Assembly (NCBI GenBank): GCA_017303715.1
Contig: JAFLBZ010000001.1
Span: 186,001-250,000 of the forward strand
Length of the DNA: 64,000 nt
DNA from: Rhodothermia bacterium
Lineage (GTDB): Bacteria > Bacteroidota > Rhodothermia > Rhodothermales > UBA2364
Direction: 5' to 3'
Shown here one piece after another: positions 35,257-44,198 of the stretch; the first letter of the stretch is position 1, and the number at the start of each line of letters is the position of its first letter. Position numbers and translations under genes: made by a program. A model generated the notes under the pieces. That model was not told where the DNA came from. It made no database searches and worked only from the letters and a program-made list of their open reading frames with translations.

Positions 35257-36264
35257 TTACTCCCAAATATTGGGTTGCCGCCCTCCGGTTGTTGGTGGAT
35301 TACCAACTGCATCGCCAAGTTGTGAAAACAAAGTTGCCATACCAACAATAGGTACATAGTACCAAATTTGATCCGTCACTGATCTTAATTCTGCAGGTAA
35401 CGCCCCATAGATGTTTTGGATGAGGGTTAAGGAAATACCAAGCAACGATCCAAATATGCCCTGCGCAATTCTGGTCGAAATGTTCGCAGCCAATTCTCTA
35501 GTGATTCTCAAATTCCTTAGCAAGACTGCCGCAAGCCTTCCGGCTTGTTGCTCCATAATTCTTGATATGGGGGCAACTTTGGTTAACAGAGGCCCAATTA
35601 ACGAAGTCAACGCAGCAACAATAGCATCGCCAATCAACCCGACAAAACCAGCTATCAAGTCACCCCAAGTAAATCCAACCAAACGAGTTGTTGGCATGCA
35701 AAAAACAAATCCAGTAGGCAGAACAAAAGAAGTAGAATCGGTAGGGTCAACATTGACGCCCGGGACGTTTGCATCTTGGCATTGCTGTACCATTATCCCA
35801 CCTGAAGGCGCGGAAATGGCGATTGGACTACCACCTCCGGAAGAATTTTGAGGCAACTCGCCTCTTGCCAAAGAAATTGACCTTGTGACCGCTTCGGTAG
35901 CATTCAATATTCCCCATGTTGGCCTTTCTTGGATTCCAAAAGAAGGTAAAAAATGTTTTGTTGACGAACCTAACATAACCGTAATGGTCTCAAGTGGCGG
36001 AATCGGCCACGTAGCCACATGGGGAACCATCATTCCTTTATCGTGACCGTATAAGGTATCGCTGTGAAGGGTTCCGGTGTGGACACTTAGGATGGTGGTT
36101 TTGCCTGTAAGAATTTCTCCTATCCCTACTGGTGGAATTATAACAAGCCACGGAAAAACCGGTGCTATCACGGGCGGTGCTGGCGGTGGATTTACCAAGG
36201 TCGCTAAATGCAAATCAGTGGCAAAACCACCCAAGTTTGGGTGTTTAGTAGAGATAGCCGTCAT
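35257..36264 (-). CDS. PAAR-like VgrG-island protein, paralog 1
   Basis: 335 residues, no signal peptide. It shares the start (MTAISTKHPNLGGFATDLH), NPPPAPPVIAPVFPW, HDKGMMVPHVATWPIPP, VMLGSSTKHFLPSFG, MVQQCQDA, VFCMPTTRLVGFTWGD and the ending GRQPNIWE with the next gene. It has two extra insertions, after SFGIQE and after QQCQDA. A hydrophobic run (LIAGFVGLIGDAIVAALTSLIG) and a helical region precede the conserved end. In the order of the island it follows the DUF2169 proteins, as PAAR-type proteins often do in orphan VgrG clusters. A role as spike tip or cargo carrier is inferred. Confidence 0.65.
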   Translation of the reverse strand: MTAISTKHPNLGGFATDLHLATLVNPPPAPPVIAPVFPWLVIIPPVGIGEILTGKTTILSVHTGTLHSDTLYGHDKGMMVPHVATWPIPPLETITVMLGSSTKHFLPSFGIQERPTWGILNATEAVTRSISLARGELPQNSSGGGSPIAISAPSGGIMVQQCQDANVPGVNVDPTDSTSFVLPTGFVFCMPTTRLVGFTWGDLIAGFVGLIGDAIVAALTSLIGPLLTKVAPISRIMEQQAGRLAAVLLRNLRITRELAANISTRIAQGIFGSLLGISLTLIQNIYGALPAELRSVTDQIWYYVPIVGMATLFSQLGDAVGNPPTTGGRQPNIWE

Positions 36265-36270
36265 AGGATT

Positions 36271-37566
36271 CTACGAAATGCGTTTATAATGGACCTGAAC
36301 ATTTTCCGGAAGTGCCTTTAGCCAATCTGGATGGGGCGCGGTCTGCATTTTATACCTTACCGACCAAATTTGGATCAGTTTCCGGTTTTCGGAATCCAAG
36401 TGGATTTTAGTCAGCTGAATGGATTTAACTTCGGGCAATTGAAGCCCCTTGAGCGGCAACACCACCGGATACTCGTTAGGTAATACAACGCGAAATACGG
36501 GGTATGCGGGATCAACGCCAAGTAATTCAAGGGTTTCACTTCCACGCAAATGACCAAACCATAGCCCTAATGAGGCTTGCCGCCCTAGCATGGGGTGTAA
36601 CACGGAGGCTATATCCGGCCCTGTTGTGTGTGCAATACTTCCCCTAAAAAAATCCGCAGGAAGTAAATTTCTTTTCACTTCTGGTTGAGGCCCAGTGGGA
36701 TCAAAGGCGGGAGGCGGGACACCCATCATGGCGTTTATCGGAAAGGTATAAGGGTCTAAATAGTCAAATCCTATGGGAATGGGTTGTTTTTGCCAATGGG
36801 CAGGATTGCCACTGATAAGGCGTTCGGGCGTGAGTCTGTCATCTGGGCGTTCTAAATGCGGCAACGTTCGGCCAATGTGCCAATTCGGATGTGGTGCAAC
36901 AGCATACGCCATTCCAAAGCGGTTACGTGGATATCGAAGCAGATAATTGTTGCTTCCCCATAGGTGTTCTAAGGCTGGTATGGCACGCCGGAATTTGTCT
37001 TCTGGGATGTTTTTCTTTAGCTCTTTGATGTAGGTTTCTTCATAAACCAAATCTGCACCACCATAGGCCAATTCATATCGTAAAGGCAATGCTTCGAAGG
37101 GTTGTGGTGGTGTAAATACCAAGCGATTGTGCAGCACATCTACTTCACGACGTCCAAAAACCAAGGCTTCGTGGGTATAGCTTCCGAGTCGTACCCCCAC
37201 TTTCCACTCGGTCGTAGATTGGGGCGGACGTGCAAAGCCTTGAAGAATGACATCGGTTCCGGTTTTATGCCCAATCATTTCCGGAAGGGATTTCCAAGAG
37301 GGTTCTACAACCTCGGTAAGGGGGTCGTGTAATTGGCCTTCGGCATCTATGGCCATTTGTTCATCAGCCACACGCGGCAGCGCATTTGGGAAGAGGTTGT
37401 AGGTTTTTTTGATGATAACGGCAAGCGTACCACCCTCCAACCCAGAAAGATGTATAGCGCCAATGTTACCCAACGGCTTTTCGGGCGGAGGCGGGTTTTC
37501 CATGACCTTTTTCATGGCCACAGATGCGGGTGTTGGTTTGGGGACTTTTATGGCAAGGCGTTGCAT
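36271..37566 (-). CDS. DUF2169 protein (VgrG-island accessory), large
   Basis: 431 residues, cytoplasmic. The DUF2169 signature is visible as ALPLRYELAYGGADLVYEE near the middle, with further conserved stretches such as RYPRNRFGMAYAV, WHIGRTLPHLERPDDR and PIPIGFDYLDPY. DUF2169 proteins accompany vgrG, PAAR and effector genes in type VI clusters and are thought to act as adaptors or chaperones for effector loading; this is not established for all members. It is 1 bp from the preceding DUF2169 gene and 6 bp before the PAAR-like gene, so co-translation is likely. Confidence 0.88.
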   Translation of the reverse strand: MQRLAIKVPKPTPASVAMKKVMENPPPPEKPLGNIGAIHLSGLEGGTLAVIIKKTYNLFPNALPRVADEQMAIDAEGQLHDPLTEVVEPSWKSLPEMIGHKTGTDVILQGFARPPQSTTEWKVGVRLGSYTHEALVFGRREVDVLHNRLVFTPPQPFEALPLRYELAYGGADLVYEETYIKELKKNIPEDKFRRAIPALEHLWGSNNYLLRYPRNRFGMAYAVAPHPNWHIGRTLPHLERPDDRLTPERLISGNPAHWQKQPIPIGFDYLDPYTFPINAMMGVPPPAFDPTGPQPEVKRNLLPADFFRGSIAHTTGPDIASVLHPMLGRQASLGLWFGHLRGSETLELLGVDPAYPVFRVVLPNEYPVVLPLKGLQLPEVKSIQLTKIHLDSENRKLIQIWSVRYKMQTAPHPDWLKALPENVQVHYKRIS

Positions 37567-37567
37567 G

Positions 37568-38563
37568 TTAGCGTGGTTTGACGGGTTTTACCGGAAGTTG
37601 GGCGGTCCAATGAAGTTCGGCGGTACGTTTGGTGAAGGCTTGCATCAAATACCGGAAGTCAGCGCGATAGCTTGCAATCACCACTTTATGATCTGCAAGC
37701 ACGATGAGGCTCCGAAGAATGAGGGGAAAGCGGCTACGTTTTTCGCCCAAGGTTAGGCGTACAAATCCGGCATTCAAAGGTGGTGTGGGGTAATATTGGT
37801 CGCCATTGTGGTCAAACCCAATAATTCGGAGCCATTCGCCCAAGTCGTTTGGGTCTAACCGCAATTCGGGAATGGCATTTTGCATGGCGTTGGGCAACAT
37901 CACGGCCGCCAAGTCTTCGGGCTTGATCTGTCCGGTAGCAGCCAATTCGAGCGGCCCAATCGGTTTATAGAGGCAGCCCGGAATTGGTCGGTCTTCCCAT
38001 TTTTGGATCAGGTTTTCTGTGCGTTCTACATTGGGCAATGGTTTGTTTAGTGCGTCCTCTGCAGTAAAATAATAGCCTCTTCCGACGGGATTAATCATGT
38101 GCCCCACGTCTTGCCCATTCATGCTGATCATGCCTCCAAAGGCAAATTCGTTGGTTATGGGCATTTCGGTAAAGGGTCTTGGCTCCGAGGCTTTCAGCCC
38201 ACCAAACATATCTTTTAACCAAAAGCGATTGCCGAACACCCACCGAGCTACCAATGTGCGTTTACTGCTTTGAAGGCCAATCGGCATTTTCGCTAAGGGC
38301 TGTTGTTTGGGTGTTTTTGCACTTCCAAAGATCAGCAGATCCGTTTTTTGTTGGCGATAATCGGTGTCAACATTTAGCGTAACCCCTTGAAAATCAAAAG
38401 GTTCTTCAAATACTGGCCACATCTCTTCATCGGCAACGGGAACCAACCAACCTTGGTCTAATCCGAAAGTAATTTTGCACGTCACTGAGGCCAGAAGTTC
38501 GCGTTCCCCAAGTGCGCCTTTTGTGAGTACAGCCGGTAACGGGGTGGTGTTCAAAAATTCCAT
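37568..38563 (-). CDS. DUF2169 protein (VgrG-island accessory), small
   Basis: 331 residues. It has the standard DUF2169 layout: FLNTTPLPAVLTKGALGERE, DFQGVTLNVDTDYRQQKTDL, TNEFAFGGMISMNG and NPVGRGYYFTAEDALNKPLP followed by LIQKWEDRPIPG. Its ATG overlaps the stop of the 111-residue gene by one base (TGATG), implying translational coupling. It is a second, diverged copy beside the 431-residue DUF2169 protein, so the island might load two different cargos. A chaperone role is inferred from family context. Confidence 0.9.
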   Translation of the reverse strand: MEFLNTTPLPAVLTKGALGERELLASVTCKITFGLDQGWLVPVADEEMWPVFEEPFDFQGVTLNVDTDYRQQKTDLLIFGSAKTPKQQPLAKMPIGLQSSKRTLVARWVFGNRFWLKDMFGGLKASEPRPFTEMPITNEFAFGGMISMNGQDVGHMINPVGRGYYFTAEDALNKPLPNVERTENLIQKWEDRPIPGCLYKPIGPLELAATGQIKPEDLAAVMLPNAMQNAIPELRLDPNDLGEWLRIIGFDHNGDQYYPTPPLNAGFVRLTLGEKRSRFPLILRSLIVLADHKVVIASYRADFRYLMQAFTKRTAELHWTAQLPVKPVKPR

Positions 38564-38898
38564 CAGGGTTCCAAGAAATCTGGGTGGCCATGAAAGGGCA
38601 GGTTTTTAAGCAAGTGATGGCTGTACCACAAGGTTGCCTCGCCACTGTCCTTTGTTGTGCGCTTTTCGTAGTCTTCTTTAGCCGTCATTTGTTTATTCGG
38701 AAAAAGTGCATTGGTGGTTGCTTGGTTGAAGTATAGGACTTTAACGGATTCCACAATTTCGGCCTCTAACCGATCCCACTTTTCCGGTGGAGGAAGTTTG
38801 CCGCGTTCGAGGGCAAACTGCATAAAAGATGCCCTAAGATCGGAAAGTTCATGATCCAAATAGAACATCGCAGCAATGTTTCGGGCTTCTGCAAGCAT
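38563..38898 (-). CDS. Small conserved-context protein of the VgrG island, unknown
   Basis: 111 residues, acidic, with no signal or membrane segment. It is mostly helical by composition (LAEARNIAAMFYLDHELSDL, then EKWDRLEAEIVESVKVLYF). I recognise no family. It sits 12 bp after the spike-like gene and overlaps the next DUF2169 start by one base, so it is almost certainly a real, co-translated member of the island. A structural or adaptor role is more likely than enzymatic activity. Confidence 0.7.
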   Translation of the reverse strand: MLAEARNIAAMFYLDHELSDLRASFMQFALERGKLPPPEKWDRLEAEIVESVKVLYFNQATTNALFPNKQMTAKEDYEKRTTKDSGEATLWYSHHLLKNLPFHGHPDFLEP

Positions 38899-38910
38899 AG
38901 GGATTGGGGT

Positions 38911-39300
38911 CTAACAATTCATCATAATGCGTTCGCCATCCACTACCACATCGTCGTTGGCATAGAGCGATAGGTTGCCGAGTTCGGCGCGGTGAAATTG
39001 CTGACGGGCCGAGGTCTTGAGGTCGAGATTAACGGCTACATCCATTTCGCCATCGGAAGAAAGAGCTATTTTTTTTCGACCATGTAAAGCGATTTCCTCG
39101 GCCTCGAAACGTAGGTTATGGTCTGTTCGGATGCACAAGTCGCCACCGGTTACTTGTAATACTGGGCCCGCCTCCGTAACAACAATCGTGAGCGAGATAA
39201 TGCCATTTTTACCCACAAACTGGAGCAGTGCCTCTTCTGGTTTACCTTCTATAAGCAAGGCTTGTTCGCCGGGTAAAGCAATTTTTTGGATGTCTTTCAT
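38911..39300 (-). CDS. Small spike-like protein of the VgrG island (DUF3540-like, tentative)
   Basis: 129 residues. The sequence is a ladder of short alternating strands (GPVLQVTGGDLCIRTDHNL, LRFEAEEIALHGRKKIALS, MDVAVNLDLKT and LSLYANDDVVVDGERI) typical of gp5/VgrG-like beta-helix tips and of the C-terminal part of DUF3540 proteins found beside vgrG and DUF2169. There is no OB fold. It begins 19 bp after the vgrG stop. The assignment to DUF3540 is uncertain; the beta-ladder character is directly visible. Confidence 0.6.
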   Translation of the reverse strand: MKDIQKIALPGEQALLIEGKPEEALLQFVGKNGIISLTIVVTEAGPVLQVTGGDLCIRTDHNLRFEAEEIALHGRKKIALSSDGEMDVAVNLDLKTSARQQFHRAELGNLSLYANDDVVVDGERIMMNC

Positions 39301-39319
39301 GGTTTTTAGGGGTGATGGG

Positions 39320-41539
39320 TTATGCGTTTTGTTTGATCATGGCGCCAGAAATATCCACAATAGCGCCCGCTGAGATTTTGATGCCCATTGCGCCAAGTTC
39401 GATGGTATTACCCATTGCCGTGAGCTTGATTCCTGTGGGGCCTAATTCTATTGTAGCGCCACTGGCCGTAAGTTTAATCGTTGGTGAGCCTTCAATTTCT
39501 ACACCACCACCCATTCCTTTTAGGGTGAGTTTGCCTCCGGTGGATTTAATATCCGCATTTGCAGTGGCTTGTACGTCTAAGGTTTGGGTTTTAATGGTGT
39601 GTTTTCCGGCCTCCGAAAGTTGCCAAATTTCCCCACTTACCGAACGAAGTTCCACTTTGTTGGCGGCGGATTGGATCACCATTTTGTTGTTGAGGGCTTG
39701 GTCTGCCAGCACGATGAGGTTGTTCTGATCGTCTAAGGTGAGGTGATGACCGGCTTTGGTAGAGAGCCGGATTTTTTTGGCCGGATCCTCCATTTTAAGT
39801 TCATGGCCATACTTCGTTTGTACCGCGATGCCCTCGCGTCTGTCATCCAAACGAATGACATTCTCTCCGGTGGATTGTAATTGGATAAACTTGTCTTGGT
39901 CGTGCATCACAAAGATATGCTTATCCGTTGTGTCCATTCGGATGTAATTGTCTTTATCGTGCATCACCAATTTATTTTCCTCTTTCGTGACCAATTCCAC
40001 CTTTTCCCCGCCATCGGTCATGTTTAGGACGTGGTTATTTGAGGTTTTAAGGCGAATGGCGGTCTCGGCATCGTCCATCAACAATTCGTTGTGCGCATGT
40101 GTACGGATGATGTTCTGCTTTTGGTTTTGAGCAGTAACGGGAGAAGTGTTATTGGCGTTTGGAACGGTTCCGAGTGCAATTGGGCGGTTAGGATCGCCTT
40201 CTAAACACGCAAAAACCATCTCGGTCCGCTCGTGGTGGGGAAAGTGGAAGCCATAACCGGAGCCAGAATAAGGCTGTGTCATGCGGATTGGCAAGGTCGC
40301 ATCGCCATTAGGTGCAACTTGTTGCGAGCGTTGGTCAAAGTGTAAACGCGCATGATAGCGGCCTTTATCATCTATATAATTGCCTTGGTGATGTTCCATG
40401 GTGGCGGTTAAAAGGCCATCCATTCTTGGAACATGGGTTTTACGTTCGGGTCGGAAGGGCAGGCTAAACAATACGCTCTCGAACTCATTTACGTATTCTT
40501 CGCCTTGTTGCGATGAAAGTGCGGTATGGCGGTGGCGTTGGTCTCCATAGTGGATCACTTGGGTGAGCAAATAACTGGTGTTGCGATCGTCCCGGAAGTG
40601 TTGTCGCATTCCAAAAATGTATCCAGCGCGGAAGGCACGGCAGTCACCACGGCCAGAAAAAACCATCTGACGACAAGCAATTTCCTGCGCCCGTCGCTGT
40701 GCCAACTGGTCTGACGCACCCGGATCTGGTACATTGGCGCCATATTCTACCGCCACACCATTCATCTGGTCTATGGTTTGCGTACCCGGAGAGAGCAAAT
40801 CGGTTGTGGGTGTCTCGTAATTATAGTCATCCACGTAATATGTACCCGTCACCATTTTGCCCCGCGTTATAAAATCTCGGATAATTTCGGTTCCGGACTC
40901 GTCCTGCATCCCGCCTTCGCTATGATATGCAATGTCATCGTCTAAGGCCACAAATGGGCAGAAGGCGCTTTCGTCTGCAATTACCCACTTGTCGGTATCC
41001 CCTTCATGGTCAAAGTAGAAAAAAATACCCTCATGTTCCATCAACCGCTTCAGGAAATCCAACTCCGTTTCTTGGTACATCACTACATATTCTTTGCGCG
41101 GATATTGGCCAAAATGGGACTCGAACTCAAAATCTACGCCAGCTCTAAAATTGTACCGCCGTGGAAGCAAGTCCTCAATGATTTCTCGCACGGATTTATC
41201 TTGGTAAATATGATTTCCTTTACTAAGCGATAACTTCCAAATCTTAGGAACCATTACGACGCGGTAAACACATTGCTCCACCACAAATTCATCTTGAATA
41301 AACTCGCTGACAATGCCATGATGCGTCACCCGTTCGCCATTGCGCATAATGGTCAGAGTGCAGGCTTGCATGACCACATCCGCAAAATCTATGGCGTGAT
41401 CATCCGAAAGAAGGTTGATCCGAAATTCAAAGAGATCCGAAATGGTTTCTTTGCCTTCAAAATGGGTGACATGCCAATGATCTTCGGGGATGGCTGCCGT
41501 CCGGAAGGTGAATTGCGTTTCGTGCGCGCGTGGTGGCAT
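39320..41539 (-). CDS. vgrG: VgrG / Tss I spike protein
   Basis: 739 residues. Residues 1-390 form the gp27-like base (HWHVTHFEGKETISDLFEF, MYQETELDFLKRLMEHEGIFFYF). The gp5 OB region follows (GRYHARLHFDQRS, THPYSGSGY-type segment and GFHFPHHERTEMVFACLEGDPNRPIA, about 405-470). From about 480 to the end runs a beta-helix spike (NHVLNMTDGGEKVELVTKE, NYIRMDTTDKHIFVMHD). No extra effector domain is fused at the end. It is the first gene of the minus-strand island. No tail-tube, sheath, baseplate or ClpV genes are in the window, so it is an orphan cluster or the apparatus lies elsewhere. Confidence 0.95.
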   Translation of the reverse strand: MPPRAHETQFTFRTAAIPEDHWHVTHFEGKETISDLFEFRINLLSDDHAIDFADVVMQACTLTIMRNGERVTHHGIVSEFIQDEFVVEQCVYRVVMVPKIWKLSLSKGNHIYQDKSVREIIEDLLPRRYNFRAGVDFEFESHFGQYPRKEYVVMYQETELDFLKRLMEHEGIFFYFDHEGDTDKWVIADESAFCPFVALDDDIAYHSEGGMQDESGTEIIRDFITRGKMVTGTYYVDDYNYETPTTDLLSPGTQTIDQMNGVAVEYGANVPDPGASDQLAQRRAQEIACRQMVFSGRGDCRAFRAGYIFGMRQHFRDDRNTSYLLTQVIHYGDQRHRHTALSSQQGEEYVNEFESVLFSLPFRPERKTHVPRMDGLLTATMEHHQGNYIDDKGRYHARLHFDQRSQQVAPNGDATLPIRMTQPYSGSGYGFHFPHHERTEMVFACLEGDPNRPIALGTVPNANNTSPVTAQNQKQNIIRTHAHNELLMDDAETAIRLKTSNNHVLNMTDGGEKVELVTKEENKLVMHDKDNYIRMDTTDKHIFVMHDQDKFIQLQSTGENVIRLDDRREGIAVQTKYGHELKMEDPAKKIRLSTKAGHHLTLDDQNNLIVLADQALNNKMVIQSAANKVELRSVSGEIWQLSEAGKHTIKTQTLDVQATANADIKSTGGKLTLKGMGGGVEIEGSPTIKLTASGATIELGPTGIKLTAMGNTIELGAMGIKISAGAIVDISGAMIKQNA

Positions 41540-41692
41540 AGGAGTAGCAAATTTAGAAGGTTAGACTTTTCTGAATAGGTCATTTTGCTAAAGGCAGCAG
41601 ACCTCGAAATAAGATTAGAAAATACAGCGGCCTAAGTTTTGAAAGCGAGTGTGCACGGCCAACATATAAGATAACGCTAACTTACACAACTT

Positions 41693-41961
41693 ATGGATCA
41701 AAATAACGATTCTGTACCAGAAAATTTATGTAACCAACTTTGCCACCCGATGTTGCTCAGGCGTTCATTCACCAATCGAAAAAAGAGTTCTGCAAGAATC
41801 TCAATCGAGCATGTAATTGGGTTCTTAAAACGATTCAGAGTATTGTCTAAAAAACTTAGACGTATGAAAATGAGACTGCTGAAAGGATACTGGAAATTTG
41901 TGCGGGATTATGGAATTTAAAGCTCAAAAATTCAAAACATGAATCTTACACCCAAACTTAA
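41693..41961 (+). pseudogene. IS5-type transposase remnant, frameshifted
   Basis: The C-terminal piece of a DDE transposase of IS5-family type is readable across two frames: ISIEHVIGFLKRFRVLSKKL from the first frame, then from about 41863 in another frame YENETAERILEICAGLWNLK with a stop at 41961. The catalytic DDE part is mostly missing and no terminal inverted repeats are apparent. The remnant lies between the VgrG island and the giant-protein operon and is a sign of past mobility here. Confidence 0.7.
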
Positions 41962-42002
41962 TTACCTCTAAACCCAATAAAAACAAGTTCAACAAGTCTA
42001 AT

Positions 42003-42152
42003 ATGGTGGATACGACTTTTGAAGAAGGCGAAGTGAAAGAAAAACTTGAAAGAAACTATGAAGTAACCGAAAGTATGAAGGAAAAAGGGATAGATATTGC
42101 CTTTATTGCTGAGATTACTGGCCTTTCAGAAAATGAAATTATTAAACTTTAA
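42003..42152 (+). pseudogene. Rpn / PD-(D/E)XK transposase C-terminal remnant
   Basis: A 49-codon frame (ATG 42003, TAA 42150-42152) matches only the tail of Rpn-family recombination-promoting nucleases/putative transposases: a charged helix (EEGEVKEKLERNYEVTESMK) followed by IDIAFIAEITGLSENEIIKL, the conserved C-terminal helix-turn-helix-like end. The nuclease core with its catalytic residues is absent, so this is probably a decayed fragment. Confidence 0.6.
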
Positions 42153-42205
42153 CCGCCACCAGCTATAAAATTTGACGATGTGCGTGATACAGACGAAAAG
42201 CTGCC

Positions 42206-44188
42206 TCATTTTCCTGTTACAATCTGCGAGGCTATGCCTTCATTTCCGGCCAGATCAAAAGCCTTTATGTGGTAATAGCCTTTTTCGGGTGGTTTAGTGT
42301 CACTCCATTCTACGGTTTCGGCATTTGTCTCGCCTACCAAGTGATAAACCCCTGTTGGAAGGCCAGAGGTGCGGTAAATTTTATAGCCTACGACATCCTT
42401 TGTGATTAACTTTTCCCACCTAAGCAGAACCGTTCCCGCATCTATTTTTGATTGGACATTTTGCACAATAGGTGGCGGTATATTGTCTTTTAATGTAATC
42501 GGCTGCGAAACGGTGGGCTTACTTGCATTTCCTGCCGCATCCAGAGCAGAGACATAGTAAGTATATGTATTTCCGACAACAACCGCTTCATCTCTATATG
42601 GAAAAGCCTGATTACGGGTGCGCTGAATGGATTGTAACGGGCCACTTCCAGTTTGGCGGAAGAGTTCATACATCACCACATCAGGCGAGATAGAAGCGCC
42701 GTAAAAAACCGAGATATAGCGCCCGTCTATGTTTTGAACAGAAATTTGCAAAGGCGGTTCTGGTGGGTTTATGTCCTTTATTTCCAAAAATATGCGGGTA
42801 GAATCACTAAAATTCTGTTTTTTGTCCATCGCCGTCACCACGTATTCATAAGTTACCCCTTCGCTCAGTTGTCCTTGCGCAAGCCCATCATCCACAAATT
42901 GATCTCCGACAAATGTTCTGGTGGTGAGTTGTGTGAAGAGTTCGGGCGGATTTTTCACTTGCCGGCGTAGCAAGACATAGGCCAATAAGTCATCGGATGT
43001 GGGTGGAATCTGCCAAGCGAGGTTAATCTTCCGGTCGGTAGTAAGGCTTGCTTTTAGGTTTTTTGGCGGTGGCGGTGGGGTTTTGTCTAAACTTTCCGCC
43101 ATTACGGCATTGCTTTGGGCGCTTTCGTTTCCGGCGGCATCCACAACCGAAATGCGGTAATAATAGGTCTTTCCGGGTAAGATGGTTTTGTCTTTATACA
43201 CGGTTTCGAGTGGCCCAAGCGTCTTTTCATTGATGCGGACAAAGTTTTTCTCGATCTCTAAACTGCGATAAACGTGATAGCCGGCCAATTGTGCATCTGT
43301 ACTCATGGGGAATGTAATCGTAGCCTCATTGCCTTTTGGCGAGACCACAACCCGAACCTTGTCCAAGACTTCAGGGGCTTTGTTGTCGTCGAGTTTCAGA
43401 TTAAATACATTACTTCCGGCGCTTGAGGTTCCCGCCACATTGACAGCAACAACTTGATAGCGTTCGGATTCTCCCGATTTCAACGCCGTAAAGAGGTAAG
43501 TATGTTGGGATTGGTTGGCATCACGAAGTAACCACGCCTCTTGAATCGGTACAAATTTGCCATTTTCCATTTGCTTCATGATGTCAAATCGTACCACCTG
43601 ATCACGGATTTCATCATCGGATTTGGGGTAACTCCACCGGAAAGTGACGCTTAGTCCTTCGTGGCTGGCGGTTAGGCTTTGCGGGGCGGCGGGTATTTCT
43701 GGACGAACCAGTACCGTGCCCGTCATCGCTTTTCCTCTGGGTATGCCCGCCCCATCCACCATTTCTATTTTATAGGTAACGGCTTCCCCGCTTGGGGCGT
43801 TTTCATCCACATACAATTGTCCCAAAGCCTTTCCCAGCGGTGGCAGTGCATAAGCATACAGTTTAGCCCGAAAGCGATCTGCCCGCAACCGTAAATAGAC
43901 TGCCTGCGGCTCCGACTCGTCCATTTGCCTACGAAGATGCTGAAATGCCTCTCCCAGTTGAGCAACCAATTCTTCGCCTGAAGTCACGCCCGTAATGGGT
44001 GTATCGGTCAACTTCTCAAATGAAGCTTCTCCTATTTTTCGATAGACATGATATTGCTCACCCAACCTCGGAGCGTGATCTAACCATACAAAAACCTTGC
44101 TCCCTTGCGCATCGGGAACCAACCGCATTTGTGCAGATACCGGAATCGCAAGAAAAAAAATGGCTACATAGAAAAACAGTTTTCTCAT
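42206..44188 (-). CDS. Secreted protein with five fibronectin type III domains
   Basis: From ATG 44188 the product is about 660 residues with a clear signal peptide (MRKLFFYVAIFFLAIPVSAQ). The frame extends to 44236 but that part overlaps the giant gene. After a 130-residue N-terminal region come five Fn3 domains, introduced by PAAPQSLTASHEGLSVTFRW, KAPEVLDKVRVVVSPKG, PPPPPKNLKASLTTDRKINL, PPEPPLQISVQNIDGRYISV and PPPIVQNVQSKIDAGTVLLR, each with a VYR/YRT-type strand. No cysteine and no T9SS sorting signal is evident. It begins 10 bp after the giant gene's stop, so the two are one operon. Its probable role is binding or structural at the surface or in the periplasm. Confidence 0.88.
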   Translation of the reverse strand: MRKLFFYVAIFFLAIPVSAQMRLVPDAQGSKVFVWLDHAPRLGEQYHVYRKIGEASFEKLTDTPITGVTSGEELVAQLGEAFQHLRRQMDESEPQAVYLRLRADRFRAKLYAYALPPLGKALGQLYVDENAPSGEAVTYKIEMVDGAGIPRGKAMTGTVLVRPEIPAAPQSLTASHEGLSVTFRWSYPKSDDEIRDQVVRFDIMKQMENGKFVPIQEAWLLRDANQSQHTYLFTALKSGESERYQVVAVNVAGTSSAGSNVFNLKLDDNKAPEVLDKVRVVVSPKGNEATITFPMSTDAQLAGYHVYRSLEIEKNFVRINEKTLGPLETVYKDKTILPGKTYYYRISVVDAAGNESAQSNAVMAESLDKTPPPPPKNLKASLTTDRKINLAWQIPPTSDDLLAYVLLRRQVKNPPELFTQLTTRTFVGDQFVDDGLAQGQLSEGVTYEYVVTAMDKKQNFSDSTRIFLEIKDINPPEPPLQISVQNIDGRYISVFYGASISPDVVMYELFRQTGSGPLQSIQRTRNQAFPYRDEAVVVGNTYTYYVSALDAAGNASKPTVSQPITLKDNIPPPIVQNVQSKIDAGTVLLRWEKLITKDVVGYKIYRTSGLPTGVYHLVGETNAETVEWSDTKPPEKGYYHIKAFDLAGNEGIASQIVTGK

Positions 44189-44198
44189 GGTCATTGGT

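Noticed and set aside
34178-41539. A complete type VI secretion system
   Set aside because: Only spike, adaptor and tip-like genes are present; no tube, sheath, baseplate, membrane complex or ATPase gene occurs in the window.
41548-41555. TAAATTTG on the minus strand as a promoter of vgrG
   Set aside because: It fits the -7 consensus, but transcription would start about 2 nt before the ATG and no TTG lies at the right distance.
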